A stretch of DNA of 64,000 bases from Symsagittifera roscoffensis (Eukaryota > Xenacoelomorpha > Acoela > Convolutidae). Each line of letters opens with the position of its first letter. The first letter of the stretch is position 1. The notes beneath the pieces are model-generated. The model was not told the DNA's origin. It searched no databases and saw nothing but the letters and a program-made list of their open reading frames with translations. The translations under genes were made by a program, and so were the position numbers. Of the stretch, positions 1-9,287 are shown piece after piece. The stretch lies in NCBI RefSeq assembly GCF_963678635.1, contig NC_087062.1, positions 26,808,833 through 26,872,832 on the forward strand, written 5' to 3'.

Positions 1-3000
1 TTGTTTTGTTCGTTTTTGTTGGGTGTTACTTTTTATCCATTGAGAATATGGGATTGGTTTGAAGGTTGATGTTCCAAGTAAATCAACTTCATAATGATTA
101 TTTTGACAATCTAAATAAAGTGGGAAATGTTGTAAATTATTTATTTGTGATTGTTCAATATCAGTTTTAACTGCATATTTGCATTCTAATCGAGGTGATG
201 TTTCGTTTTCTGCAAGGTAGAATTTTATATTTTTGAGTATTTCAACTGTTGTTTTTCGTGTAAGTAATTCAGGTGGTGTATTTCGACTTAAGGTGTCTGG
301 TAATGCAAGATTTTTTCCTGCAGTCCAAACTATATGTAAGTTTGGAAACTTCATTAGAATTAATTGAAATCTGTAAACTCGGTGGTTTGGGTTAGATTTC
401 TGTGTGAAAAGAAAAATGATTGGTTTGTGGTCTGTGAATAAAACTGTGGGATGTTTTGATCCAAGTATCAGAAATTCATATTCTGTCAGTGTATATATTA
501 TGGCTGTACATTCTCTCATTAGGGTTGAGAGTCGTAGCTCTGCTTGAGTGAATAATCGGGAATTTGCTGATATCAGGTTCATTTTATTTGTACCATTATG
601 TGATTGTAATAGTGCTGCGCCGATGCCAAAGTTCGAAGCATCGCACATTGCATAAAATGGTTGATCAGGGTCTGGGATTGTATTTGAAATTTGTTCAGTT
701 AAAAGTTTCTTTATTTCTTCGAATCGTGCTTGATGTTCTGTATTCCATTCAAAATTATTTTGTTGTCTAAGGATGTTGTAAAATGGTCGTAGATATAATT
801 GCATTTTATAAACATATTTACTTAAAAAGTTTAACATTCCAAGGAATTCTTGGATTTTCTTTTTATTTGTTGGTGGTTGAAGTTTTTGAATAGCGTCAAT
901 GCGTGATTTCAGTGGAGTGATTGTTTTTCTTTCTATGTTATGTCCTAAGAATTTAACTCTTGTCAAAAAGAAGTGTGATTTATCGGGGGCGGCCTTCAGA
1001 TTTTCGTTCTGAAGTATTTGGTGATATTTTTCTAAAACTTTGAACATTTCGTCTTTTGTTTGTGATTGCATAAAAACATCGTCTAGATAGGTGATTGCGT
1101 TTTTCTTGAGTATTAGTGGTCTAAAAATTTTGCTCATAAAAGCTGAAAATGCTGCTGGTCCTATGGATATTCCATAGAATAAGCGGTTAAATTCGTATTG
1201 TTGGTTTCCGATAACAAATTGTGTTAAACGTCGTGATTGTTCATCTAGTGGCATTTGATTGTATGCACTATTCATGTCGGCGGTTGTAAAGTATTTGCCG
1301 TTTATTTTTGTTAAAATAACTTGTATTGGTTCAATGGGCCAATTACATTTTGATTCATCTATAAGTGAATTGAGGTATCTAGCATCGAGAACGATTTTTA
1401 ATGATTCTCCTTTAGCTAGAATGATAACGGGATTGATGAATGTGTTGCCTTTTGGTTGTTCTTCTTTATTAACCGGTGATATAATATTGTACTGTTCTAA
1501 AATATCGAGTAATCTGTTTACTTTATCATGTAAGTGAATTGGTACTTTACTTGCTCTCTGTTTTTTGAAAACTGCGTCTGGTTTTAACGGGAGATGTAGT
1601 GATGAACTGACTTTTCCAACATCGAATTTTGATGTTGCATAGACTGATGAATATTTAATTAGCTGTTTGGCTAACTTTTCGAATTCGTCTTGTGTTATTT
1701 GTGAATGTTGGAAATTAAACATTGTTAAAAATTTTTGTTGGTCCTCTGTGTAGTTACTGATGTTGAATGTAGGTTTGAAATATGGAGTTTTTGTGAAATA
1801 ATCCGTATTTCTGTTTTCGTTACTTATTATATTATTTATAGATAATTCTTCATTAAGAATTGTAGATTGGCAAATATCTAGTAATTGGAGTATATTATTT
1901 ACGCGATAGGCTTTTTCGTGTATTGGTGATATTGTAGCGTTAGTTTCACAATATCCTAAAAGTCCTAAAGGTAATGTTACTTGGTAAGGTGTGTTGTTAT
2001 AAACATGTAAGGAAATAATATCTGAATTCGAATTTTTCAAATATTTTATTGAAGAGATTGTGATTTTGAAAAATTTATGAATAGGTTTGAATTCAAAATC
2101 TGACATATAAAATTTTTGTTTGTTTTGTTCTTTATCATATTGGTGAACTTGTTTGATTGAAAAATTATATATGTTTCCTGATAGTGGTTTCAGGTGTTTT
2201 CTTTGTTGGTTATATATTGGATAGAATTTTGAAAAGAATGGTGGTTGTTTATTTAATCTTTGAAAAAATGTTAGGGATGTTTCTTTTGTTTTTGTATATT
2301 TATCTTTGATTAATATTTTACTATTTAGTATGTTAATTGTTGGTATATACTTCGAAATAAATGGTATTCCAATGATATTATATTTAATATCAGTGATATG
2401 GAATATTTGTTTAAATGGCTTATTTAGAATTTTACTTTGCTCCATTGTTCTGGTAGGGAGGAGAAATAATTGGATTTTTCCGTAGTTTATCAATGTTGAT
2501 CCTTGTGCTGTTGCTAGCTTACTGGAGGTTTCAAGAGGTGTTAGCTTTGGATGTAAAGTTTTTATTTCATTCCATGTGGGAATGTTTATTATGTTTGATT
2601 CTGCTCCTGAATCAATTAAAAAATCTATTTCAAGGTCTGGTGGTTGAAATTCTTTATTTCTTGGGCTTTCTAAGAGAAATGGTATTGTCCAAATTTTTTC
2701 TTTGGGTTGTTCTTTTTGTATATTTTGATAAATGTGGTTTGTATTCAAGCATTTTGTTTTGGTGTTTTTATTGGTTTGATTTGTAGTGTTAATCTCATTT
2801 GTTTCTTGCGTTGTTGGTGTGGAATTTATGGGTGTAGTGTAATAATTTTGAAGAAATTCTGATTGATTTTCATATATATGTGATGGAAAGGGTTGTTCAT
2901 ATATGACAGATTCATAGTCATTTTCGACTTTTATCATATTGATAGCAAGAGTGTTTTCAGTATCACTTTCTGAATCTGATGATGTACAGTTTACTTGATT

Positions 3001-6000
3001 GAGTTGTAACGTATTAGTTACTGTGTCATCAATACCTGGGGGGTCTGATGTTGTTTCTGGGTTAGCTTGTACTTGATTGATTTGTCTTTGATGTTTAGGT
3101 GTACTGCTTCTGTGACGATTATTAGAGTTATTATAGTGATTATTATTTCGGTGTGGTGATTGGGAATAATTTCTATAACGATTATTATAACTTGGGTGTC
3201 GATTTTGTGAATTATTTCGCGATCTGTTTTGATAATTGCTGTTTGGTCTGTTATAGTTCGATCTATTATATGAGTTATTCCTTGATCGATTGTTCGGGTA
3301 ATTCTGATTTCGGTTGTTTGAATAACTTCTATTTCGATTATAGGAGTAGTTTCTATTCCTATTGTATGATGAATTTCGTGATTGGTTGTTTGGATAGTAG
3401 TTATTTCTTGATTGGGAATTAGATCTAGAAACAAATCGTTGTGTATTTGAATTTGATCTGGAGTAGTTACTTCTACTATTTGGTCTATTGTAGTGATTTT
3501 GTGATGAATTTTGTGTATTTCTTCGTTCTGGTGATCGTCCTCTATAACTTGAGTTATATGGGGATTGATTTCTTGTATAACTTGTATTGTTCGGAAGTGG
3601 CTTTCCTGAACTGTTGTTGCTGTATACATTTTTGTTTGGTAGATTTTGATCTTTTTTCATGTATTGATAGAATGATTTATTTGGTTCTTTGTATTTTTGA
3701 GGTTTATTTTGACTATCTTGCTGTTTTTGTCTACATTCGGAAATACTATGTCCGTATCGTCGGCAATAATTACACCATTTTTTGAAAGATGGTTTGCCTT
3801 TAAAGTTCGGGTTCTTTTCGTAAATATTGAGTATTTCAGTGATTTTTTCAACGAGGTCTGTCTCTGATTCCTGTATATTATTAATATTAGTGGGAGTCGT
3901 TTCAATTCTGTTAACGTATTGTAATTTCAGATTTTCCGTTTCTTCTAGTTTCATCGTGATTTCTGCTTGTTCTAATTTGTCTACTAGTTTTCGAAAATCT
4001 AAATCGGGTTCTCGAATTGAAGAAGGATGGGATGCTCTCTTTTTTATTGCTATTTTCCTTAATTGTGGTGTTAAGGTCATCATTAAGATTTCTGTCATCT
4101 TTGTGTTTTTATAGTCATGTGTATTTAGTGAGTATGCTTTTCGAACTAGTGTTTCGATTCGTACTGCTATTTGCTTGATGGTTTCGTTTGGTAATCTGCG
4201 AATTTCATTACATAAAACTCTTTGTTGTTGTTTGTTTCTTTCGGAGTCAAACATTTTTGAAAATTCCTGTGTAAACCTTTTCCAGTTTGATTTTATTTCT
4301 AGAGGTAGTACTGAAAACCATTTTTGGGCTGCGCCATCTAAGGTTGTTTGTATTAACGCTGTGCGTCGATGTATCCAGTTTTGATGTAGTGGCGTGTTAA
4401 TTGGTTCAGGTCCTATATTTAAAATCAAATTTGCTGTTACTGCATTTAAATAATCTTCTACAGAGTATTCAGGGTCTGTTCCTGTGAAAACCATTAAAGG
4501 TTTGTTTGATGTTATTGATGATCCACCCATAAGGTATGGATTCATTGTCATTTGTAATGATTCTGCTGCATTTGGCATTTGAGAAAAATTTGAAAGTTGG
4601 TTTCTTGTTATCTCATGTTGTTGGAGATAATATGGGAGTGGTATTTCATTTTGCATTTGTGATGCTTGATACGAGTGTGCAGTCATTGGATTTTGTTGTT
4701 GAATTGGTTGAAAAGATTGTGTATTAATTGGATTTTGTTGTTGAATTGGTTGTTGATGTTGTGCATCTATTGGTTGTGGAGAAAAATTTCTATGATTTGT
4801 ACGTGTTCTCTGTATTCCTTGTCTACGATATTCTTGAGTATTTTGTGCAAATATATCTGGTTGTAAGAAATCATCATCTGAGGATAAATAATCCATTTGA
4901 TAAGATGTCTGTTTTTTATTTTTATTTTGTTGAAAAAATGGGTAATTTTCACTGTGATCCCGTGGAGGATTTGTTTGGAAATTTGTTGAATTAGGTTGGG
5001 CCATTGGGTTATCCCAATTTCGAGATCTTGTATATTGGTTAAAATTTCTTTGTGGTTGATTATATGTTTTTGATGGATGTGTATAATTATAATTATGGTC
5101 TGCAAAGTTGTTTCTAGTGAATGTTTTGCGTGTTTTTGATGGTATTGTCATGGGTCTGTATGTTTGGTAATCCATATGGGAATATTTTGGAGCAACCGAA
5201 GGTTTAACGGTTGATTGTAAGGTTACCTGTGTTTGTGAAGGATTTGTATTTCTTGGTGTTGTTAAATTTGGGCGTATTGGTGAAATACTTTGTTGTGTAG
5301 TTGTTGTGTGTACAATTTCTTCATTTATGAAGTGTGATGGTGTCTGGATATCTTGTTGAGTAGGATTCCTATTTCCATTGAGGTTTTCGTTGTGTATGAC
5401 TGTCGAGTTTAAACTATTATTTTGTGTATCGGGTAAAAATGTATTATAGTTTAATGGTGTTGCATCAATTGTTAATGGTATTACTCTTACATAATCTCTT
5501 ATGTAAGATATTGTACCTATTGCTTGACTTGAGATTGATTGTGGAAAGCTTATAAATGCGGGATGAGACCATTCGGGGTCCCAAACATAATCTGATTGTT
5601 CTGTGATAGCTGTATCATCGTTCGAGTTTTGGGGTCTAAAATTTTTTCTTGCTTGTGCAATTAAATCAATATTGTGTGTGAAATAATCTATTATGAACCA
5701 TGCCAAAATTTTTTGTAGATCGTGTTTTGTATGTTGTGAAACGTCGTCTTTCGTGAAATTTTCTTTAATGATGTTTAAATAACTAGAGAGTAGTGTGATT
5801 TCATGTCGTACTTTCAAATGTTTGGATGTTTCTGTCGATGAGACATTTGTTAGTGGGAGTTCATTTTCTAATATCGAAATATAACTATATATTATTGCGA
5901 AAACTTCATTGGTGAATATGGAGTTTGCTCTTTGTGAGTTATGGTATTGGATGCTTTTTATATATTCTGAAAAAACTTTTGAAAATTCTAAATCAAGATC

Positions 6001-6297
6001 GTCTGTTTGAATAGTATATGTTCTATTATTATGGTTTGGGGAGGTGAATTCTATAGAGTAGATTCCATACTGTTGTGTTATGTTGCATATATCTTTTAGA
6101 TAGTGATCTATGATTTGTCTTTTGATTTTTACATCGGGGAACTCTGTTTTACATGGACTGATTCCGGGTTCAAATAAATTTACGAGTAAATTTTGACAAA
6201 ATATGTGTTGTCCTCTATCAGTATCTGCGTCTACTATAAAAGGAAAGATTTCATCATCATCTGGAGTTTCGTCACCTGGGGTGTGTGTTGAACTCAT
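1..6297 (-). CDS. Ty3/gypsy Gag-Pol polyprotein, partial (runs off left edge)
   Basis: The frame starts at ATG 6297 and was read codon by codon to base 1: 2,099 codons with no stop. Gag and Pol share one frame, so no frameshift is needed. A Gag-like region (around codon 604, FTGTDPEYSVEDYL) is followed by a Q/N-rich stretch and a CCHC zinc knuckle (C842, C845, H850, C855). Codons about 900-1077 form a basic N/R/S/Y-rich tract. The aspartic protease motif is LIDSGAES (D1229). Reverse transcriptase shows FTTADMNSAY (D1674) and YLDD (1737-1740). RNase H shows CDASNFGIGAALLQ (C1885, D1886), then a PDTLSRN hinge. Integrase would lie left of the window. An in-frame stop just upstream of 6297 supports this start. 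Gag is unusually long, about 840 residues before the zinc knuckle. The intact frame implies a young, possibly active copy. Confidence 0.95.
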   Translation of the reverse strand, partial: MSSTHTPGDETPDDDEIFPFIVDADTDRGQHIFCQNLLVNLFEPGISPCKTEFPDVKIKRQIIDHYLKDICNITQQYGIYSIEFTSPNHNNRTYTIQTDDLDLEFSKVFSEYIKSIQYHNSQRANSIFTNEVFAIIYSYISILENELPLTNVSSTETSKHLKVRHEITLLSSYLNIIKENFTKDDVSQHTKHDLQKILAWFIIDYFTHNIDLIAQARKNFRPQNSNDDTAITEQSDYVWDPEWSHPAFISFPQSISSQAIGTISYIRDYVRVIPLTIDATPLNYNTFLPDTQNNSLNSTVIHNENLNGNRNPTQQDIQTPSHFINEEIVHTTTTQQSISPIRPNLTTPRNTNPSQTQVTLQSTVKPSVAPKYSHMDYQTYRPMTIPSKTRKTFTRNNFADHNYNYTHPSKTYNQPQRNFNQYTRSRNWDNPMAQPNSTNFQTNPPRDHSENYPFFQQNKNKKQTSYQMDYLSSDDDFLQPDIFAQNTQEYRRQGIQRTRTNHRNFSPQPIDAQHQQPIQQQNPINTQSFQPIQQQNPMTAHSYQASQMQNEIPLPYYLQQHEITRNQLSNFSQMPNAAESLQMTMNPYLMGGSSITSNKPLMVFTGTDPEYSVEDYLNAVTANLILNIGPEPINTPLHQNWIHRRTALIQTTLDGAAQKWFSVLPLEIKSNWKRFTQEFSKMFDSERNKQQQRVLCNEIRRLPNETIKQIAVRIETLVRKAYSLNTHDYKNTKMTEILMMTLTPQLRKIAIKKRASHPSSIREPDLDFRKLVDKLEQAEITMKLEETENLKLQYVNRIETTPTNINNIQESETDLVEKITEILNIYEKNPNFKGKPSFKKWCNYCRRYGHSISECRQKQQDSQNKPQKYKEPNKSFYQYMKKDQNLPNKNVYSNNSSGKPLPNNTSYTRNQSPYNSSYRGRSPERRNTQNSSQNHYNRPNSRSNYSRSNSNTQRFVSRSNSQSRNNYYPNNQSRNSSYNRNRNYSYNRNRSYSNNRNQNYPNNRSRNNSYNRSNYNRPNSNYQNRSRNNSQNRHPSYNNRYRNYSQSPHRNNNHYNNSNNRHRSSTPKHQRQINQVQANPETTSDPPGIDDTVTNTLQLNQVNCTSSDSESDTENTLAINMIKVENDYESVIYEQPFPSHIYENQSEFLQNYYTTPINSTPTTQETNEINTTNQTNKNTKTKCLNTNHIYQNIQKEQPKEKIWTIPFLLESPRNKEFQPPDLEIDFLIDSGAESNIINIPTWNEIKTLHPKLTPLETSSKLATAQGSTLINYGKIQLFLLPTRTMEQSKILNKPFKQIFHITDIKYNIIGIPFISKYIPTINILNSKILIKDKYTKTKETSLTFFQRLNKQPPFFSKFYPIYNQQRKHLKPLSGNIYNFSIKQVHQYDKEQNKQKFYMSDFEFKPIHKFFKITISSIKYLKNSNSDIISLHVYNNTPYQVTLPLGLLGYCETNATISPIHEKAYRVNNILQLLDICQSTILNEELSINNIISNENRNTDYFTKTPYFKPTFNISNYTEDQQKFLTMFNFQHSQITQDEFEKLAKQLIKYSSVYATSKFDVGKVSSSLHLPLKPDAVFKKQRASKVPIHLHDKVNRLLDILEQYNIISPVNKEEQPKGNTFINPVIILAKGESLKIVLDARYLNSLIDESKCNWPIEPIQVILTKINGKYFTTADMNSAYNQMPLDEQSRRLTQFVIGNQQYEFNRLFYGISIGPAAFSAFMSKIFRPLILKKNAITYLDDVFMQSQTKDEMFKVLEKYHQILQNENLKAAPDKSHFFLTRVKFLGHNIERKTITPLKSRIDAIQKLQPPTNKKKIQEFLGMLNFLSKYVYKMQLYLRPFYNILRQQNNFEWNTEHQARFEEIKKLLTEQISNTIPDPDQPFYAMCDASNFGIGAALLQSHNGTNKMNLISANSRLFTQAELRLSTLMRECTAIIYTLTEYEFLILGSKHPTVLFTDHKPIIFLFTQKSNPNHRVYRFQLILMKFPNLHIVWTAGKNLALPDTLSRNTPPELLTRKTTVEILKNIKFYLAENETSPRLECKYAVKTDIEQSQINNLQHFPLYLDCQNNHYEVDLLGTSTFKPIPYSQWIKSNTQQKRTKQ

Positions 6298-6739
6298 TTT
6301 TCCGTTCGATGACTGTTAATATGTAATTATTAATGTGTCGAATTGGTTGATTCCAATTGTATAGATGTACTGGTTTGTGTTTGTACTGTTTTTTTATTCT
6401 TCTTTTTCCTCTTTGTGATGAATTTGAAGTTGTTTCTGAGTCAGAAAAATATAATTGATCGTGAAGTGGGTAATTTTTATCTATTGATTCTTTTAGTTTG
6501 TAAAGTTCGTCTAAACTGTTGGTTTCTGATTCTGAAAATGCGTTTCGATTTTTTGAAAATCTTTTTCGTGTTATTTGTCTTTGTTTAGTTATTATTTTCC
6601 TCTTTAGTGTTTGTCGTTTTGTGCGAATGTATCCAACTGTTTGTGTATGAGGTGTGATTACAAGGTCGTATTTTTTGTTATCTATTTCACAATTGTGTAA
6701 AATGATTGTTTGTTTATTTCCTAGGTTTTTAAATGACAT
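6272..6739 (-). CDS. small basic ORF upstream of and overlapping Gag-Pol
   Basis: This 155-codon ORF lies directly 5' of Gag-Pol in another frame and overlaps the Gag-Pol start by 26 nt (its stop is at 6272-6274, the Gag-Pol ATG at 6295-6297). The product is rich in Lys and Arg with a Ser/Glu patch in the middle; no known domain was recognised. Its position suggests it is translated from the element's genomic RNA before Gag-Pol, with the overlap favouring reinitiation or leaky scanning. It could also be a chance ORF in AT-rich leader sequence, although 155 codons next to an intact Gag-Pol makes that less likely. Confidence 0.5.
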   Translation of the reverse strand: MSFKNLGNKQTIILHNCEIDNKKYDLVITPHTQTVGYIRTKRQTLKRKIITKQRQITRKRFSKNRNAFSESETNSLDELYKLKESIDKNYPLHDQLYFSDSETTSNSSQRGKRRIKKQYKHKPVHLYNWNQPIRHINNYILTVIERKNEFNTHPR

Positions 6740-8290
6740 AAGGTTTAGAATGACGGATGCAAAAAGTTGTTAAATGATTTCTATTTTCTTAAACTGTTAG
6801 TTCTTACGATTTTTTGGTTAGCTTAACCTGGGTCTTTTTGTTCAGGGTTGGAGAGAAAAGTATATCGATTCCGAAGAATGGTTTTTACTTTCTCGTGACT
6901 AGTATAAGCTAAGGTGTTAACTTACTTAATCTTACTTAGGGGTAGTGATTGTGTTCAAGGGTTGGAGAATAGTAAATCGATCCACAAGGTTCAGGTATAA
7001 TTAGAACGCGAGTAGTTCGTTAGATACTATTTTAAACTTACTAAGTCTAAGATTTATCCTGGGTCTGGTAAGAGGGGGGGTCAAGTGAAGGATGAATAAC
7101 CGAAGTTCTTCACTGTTTATCCTAATTTGAATGATTAGTTTTGTGTAAAAATTTCTATTAGTCCTGGGTTTTTAGAAAGGGTTGGGTAGTGAATCGACGT
7201 TTGAGGTCGTTAGACACTAATTAAGTGGGTGGGGGAGAACAAAGTTGTTCTGTTTGATCCAAGGATAAGCCTTGATGATCAAGTTTGAAATTTAATTAAG
7301 TAGAAAATGATTTAAGATCCAAGGATAAGCCTTGATGATCTGATTTTAAATTAAGTGACTTTAAGTTTTAATAAAGTTTTGAATGTGTGTAAAGGAAAGA
7401 TTTAGTGTTTTGATGATGTTAGTTGGTTTATAATTGCTGTTATGTTTTAGGTGATGGAGCTGGAATCAACAGGATGATTGATGATTACTAACCATTTATT
7501 GTCATGCTACTAATTTTTATTTTTATTTTCCAATAAATATTTTTCAAACATGTTTTGTATATTACTGCAGAGTTTTAGGAAAACGATCTTAGATCTTTTT
7601 ATCAATCGTTATTGTATAATATTAATTTTGTTTAGCGCCTGAAATGATGTTGAAGATTAACTTCAAGGTTTTATGTTTGCAAATGGAAATCTAAATTCAT
7701 TGCAAGTAGTATTCGAAATATAAAAGTTTGTTCTGGCTTTTGCCGAACTATCATATAACTATACGGCAAGTTTCTACTTTGTCGTATGTCGTCTTTGGTT
7801 CGAGGTCTTCTTCCAATTCCGGGTAGTTCTATTATGGTTCGGAATATTGGCTCTGATCTATTGAGTCGGAGAGACATTTCAATTAAATTATTGTCGTATA
7901 ACATTTTGTAAATGTTTTTGTCTAATTTCTAATCTATTTTTGGTTAATTCTAATCTAGTAAGGTCTTGTTCGAGACTTATGGTCGCACCAGATGAGTTAT
8001 GACCGGGGTGTATAACTCATAGAGTAATTTCGGATAGGGTACACCGTCTGCTCGTCACGCTATCTTATTTTCGGCCGGATAGATTCGTGCAACTTCTTAG
8101 TCTAATACCGATCCTAATCTTACTCTTATACTATCTAGTCTCAGGTTGTTTAACTAGTCTCTGCTAGGCTCAATAGATCTAGGGTATACTGGTTTATTGC
8201 GGCTGCTGAAGTGCTCGGGAGAGTCCAACTAATTTCTAAGTTAAATTCAAATCTCTCTGGTGCTGAAATTACAAGTAACTTCAGCACTTA
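6740..8290 (-). other. leader and probable 5' LTR of the gypsy element
   Basis: This stretch has no gene I can support. On the element's strand it is upstream of the two ORFs, where a 5' LTR and untranslated leader should be. A motif combining CCTGGGT, GGGTTGG and AATCGA recurs at about 6824, 6940, 7056 and 7163. A tentative LTR is 7643-8288 (minus strand TGCTGAAG to CATCA), followed by GGCGCTAAACA, which loosely resembles a primer-binding site. The partner LTR is outside the window, so the boundaries are inferred. Confidence 0.35.
7256..7340. repeat. two identical 25-bp repeats 60 bp apart in the gypsy leader
   Basis: Identical 25-bp units beginning GATCCAAGGATAAG occupy 7256-7280 and 7316-7340. 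Each contains the small hairpin AAGG-ATAAG-CCTT. In a retroelement leader such spaced hairpins could serve RNA packaging, dimerisation or transcription control. That role is inferred from position only. Confidence 0.7.
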
Positions 8291-9287
8291 CAAATAAGTG
8301 GGTTGTTAGTTAGATGGATCATGATTGGTTAATATTAAATACTTTACATTGGTAAAACATTTAATTTATCCAATCATAAAATATAGTTTAGATCAGGTTC
8401 CAAAATTGCCGAAAAATGCTTATAAAAAATAATTTCTCTATAGTGTTTGGAGAATGCTCAGAAAACCAATTTGATCTGGCCTAAAAATTGTCAACAAAAA
8501 ACTTTGAAACGTTCTCTAAATACCCACTCTTAATGAAATCATATTTAGATTCACAGTTTGCGAGATAAACTCGTATATTTACATTTTCGGGTTGTGATGA
8601 GAAATCTTCCGAGCTTGTTTTTTTTGCTTGCAATGAATAAAAACTAAACTCCGATTAAAATAATAAGTTGCCTTACTTACTTCAACTTTACCCATTATTG
8701 AAGCAAAATAGTATTTGTTGAACGAATTGTTCAAAAGAAAAGATTGTCGAATTTCTGATAAGCTGATGGTACCACGTTCAGTTGCTCATTATGTCGTTAT
8801 TTAAAACAAAATAAATGAAAAAAATCGGCAGGGACTGAAAACTGAGAAATAAGTTAAACAAATCAGGAGTATCGAAACTATTCATAAACCACTGAAGTTG
8901 GCTCGTTGCACTGAAAAAAGTGTCAGCTGCCTTGCTTGTCCAGATCAACGTCCTTAAAGAGGACTCGTATAATTCAGCAGAATAATTGCAGTTTTAGTGC
9001 AGCAGATTCTTTTTAGTACAATTCGACGTTGAGCCAGAATTTAGTTTTTAGTTCCTCTTTGTTGGCTAGCCTCTCATATAAAGAGTATATAATTCGTGGT
9101 CACAATCAAAAAATAGGATTGGAAGTCAAAAGAAGGCCTTGTAAACTATTACTAGTGGGGGCTTCCTATTGTGGCGAAGGTTTCGAATAGCTGAGAGCGT
9201 GTTCGTTGCTGGTTGAATCCAAAATCAATGCACCCGCTGCTGTTCATCCTCTAATCTTACCAAACCCCTTCTTTCGGCTATTCTTAC
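8291..9287. other. no gene seen; left of annexin exon 6
   Basis: This stretch is AT-rich. I looked on the minus strand for the next annexin exon (a GTDE-type loop with splice signals) and found none. It probably belongs to the intron that received the gypsy element. Confidence 0.4.

Noticed and set aside
3018-3629. 203-codon minus-strand ORF rich in Ile and Thr
   Set aside because: It is an alternative frame of the N/R/S/Y-rich Gag-Pol tract; the biased composition removes stops in several frames. The zinc knuckle and protease are in the other frame.
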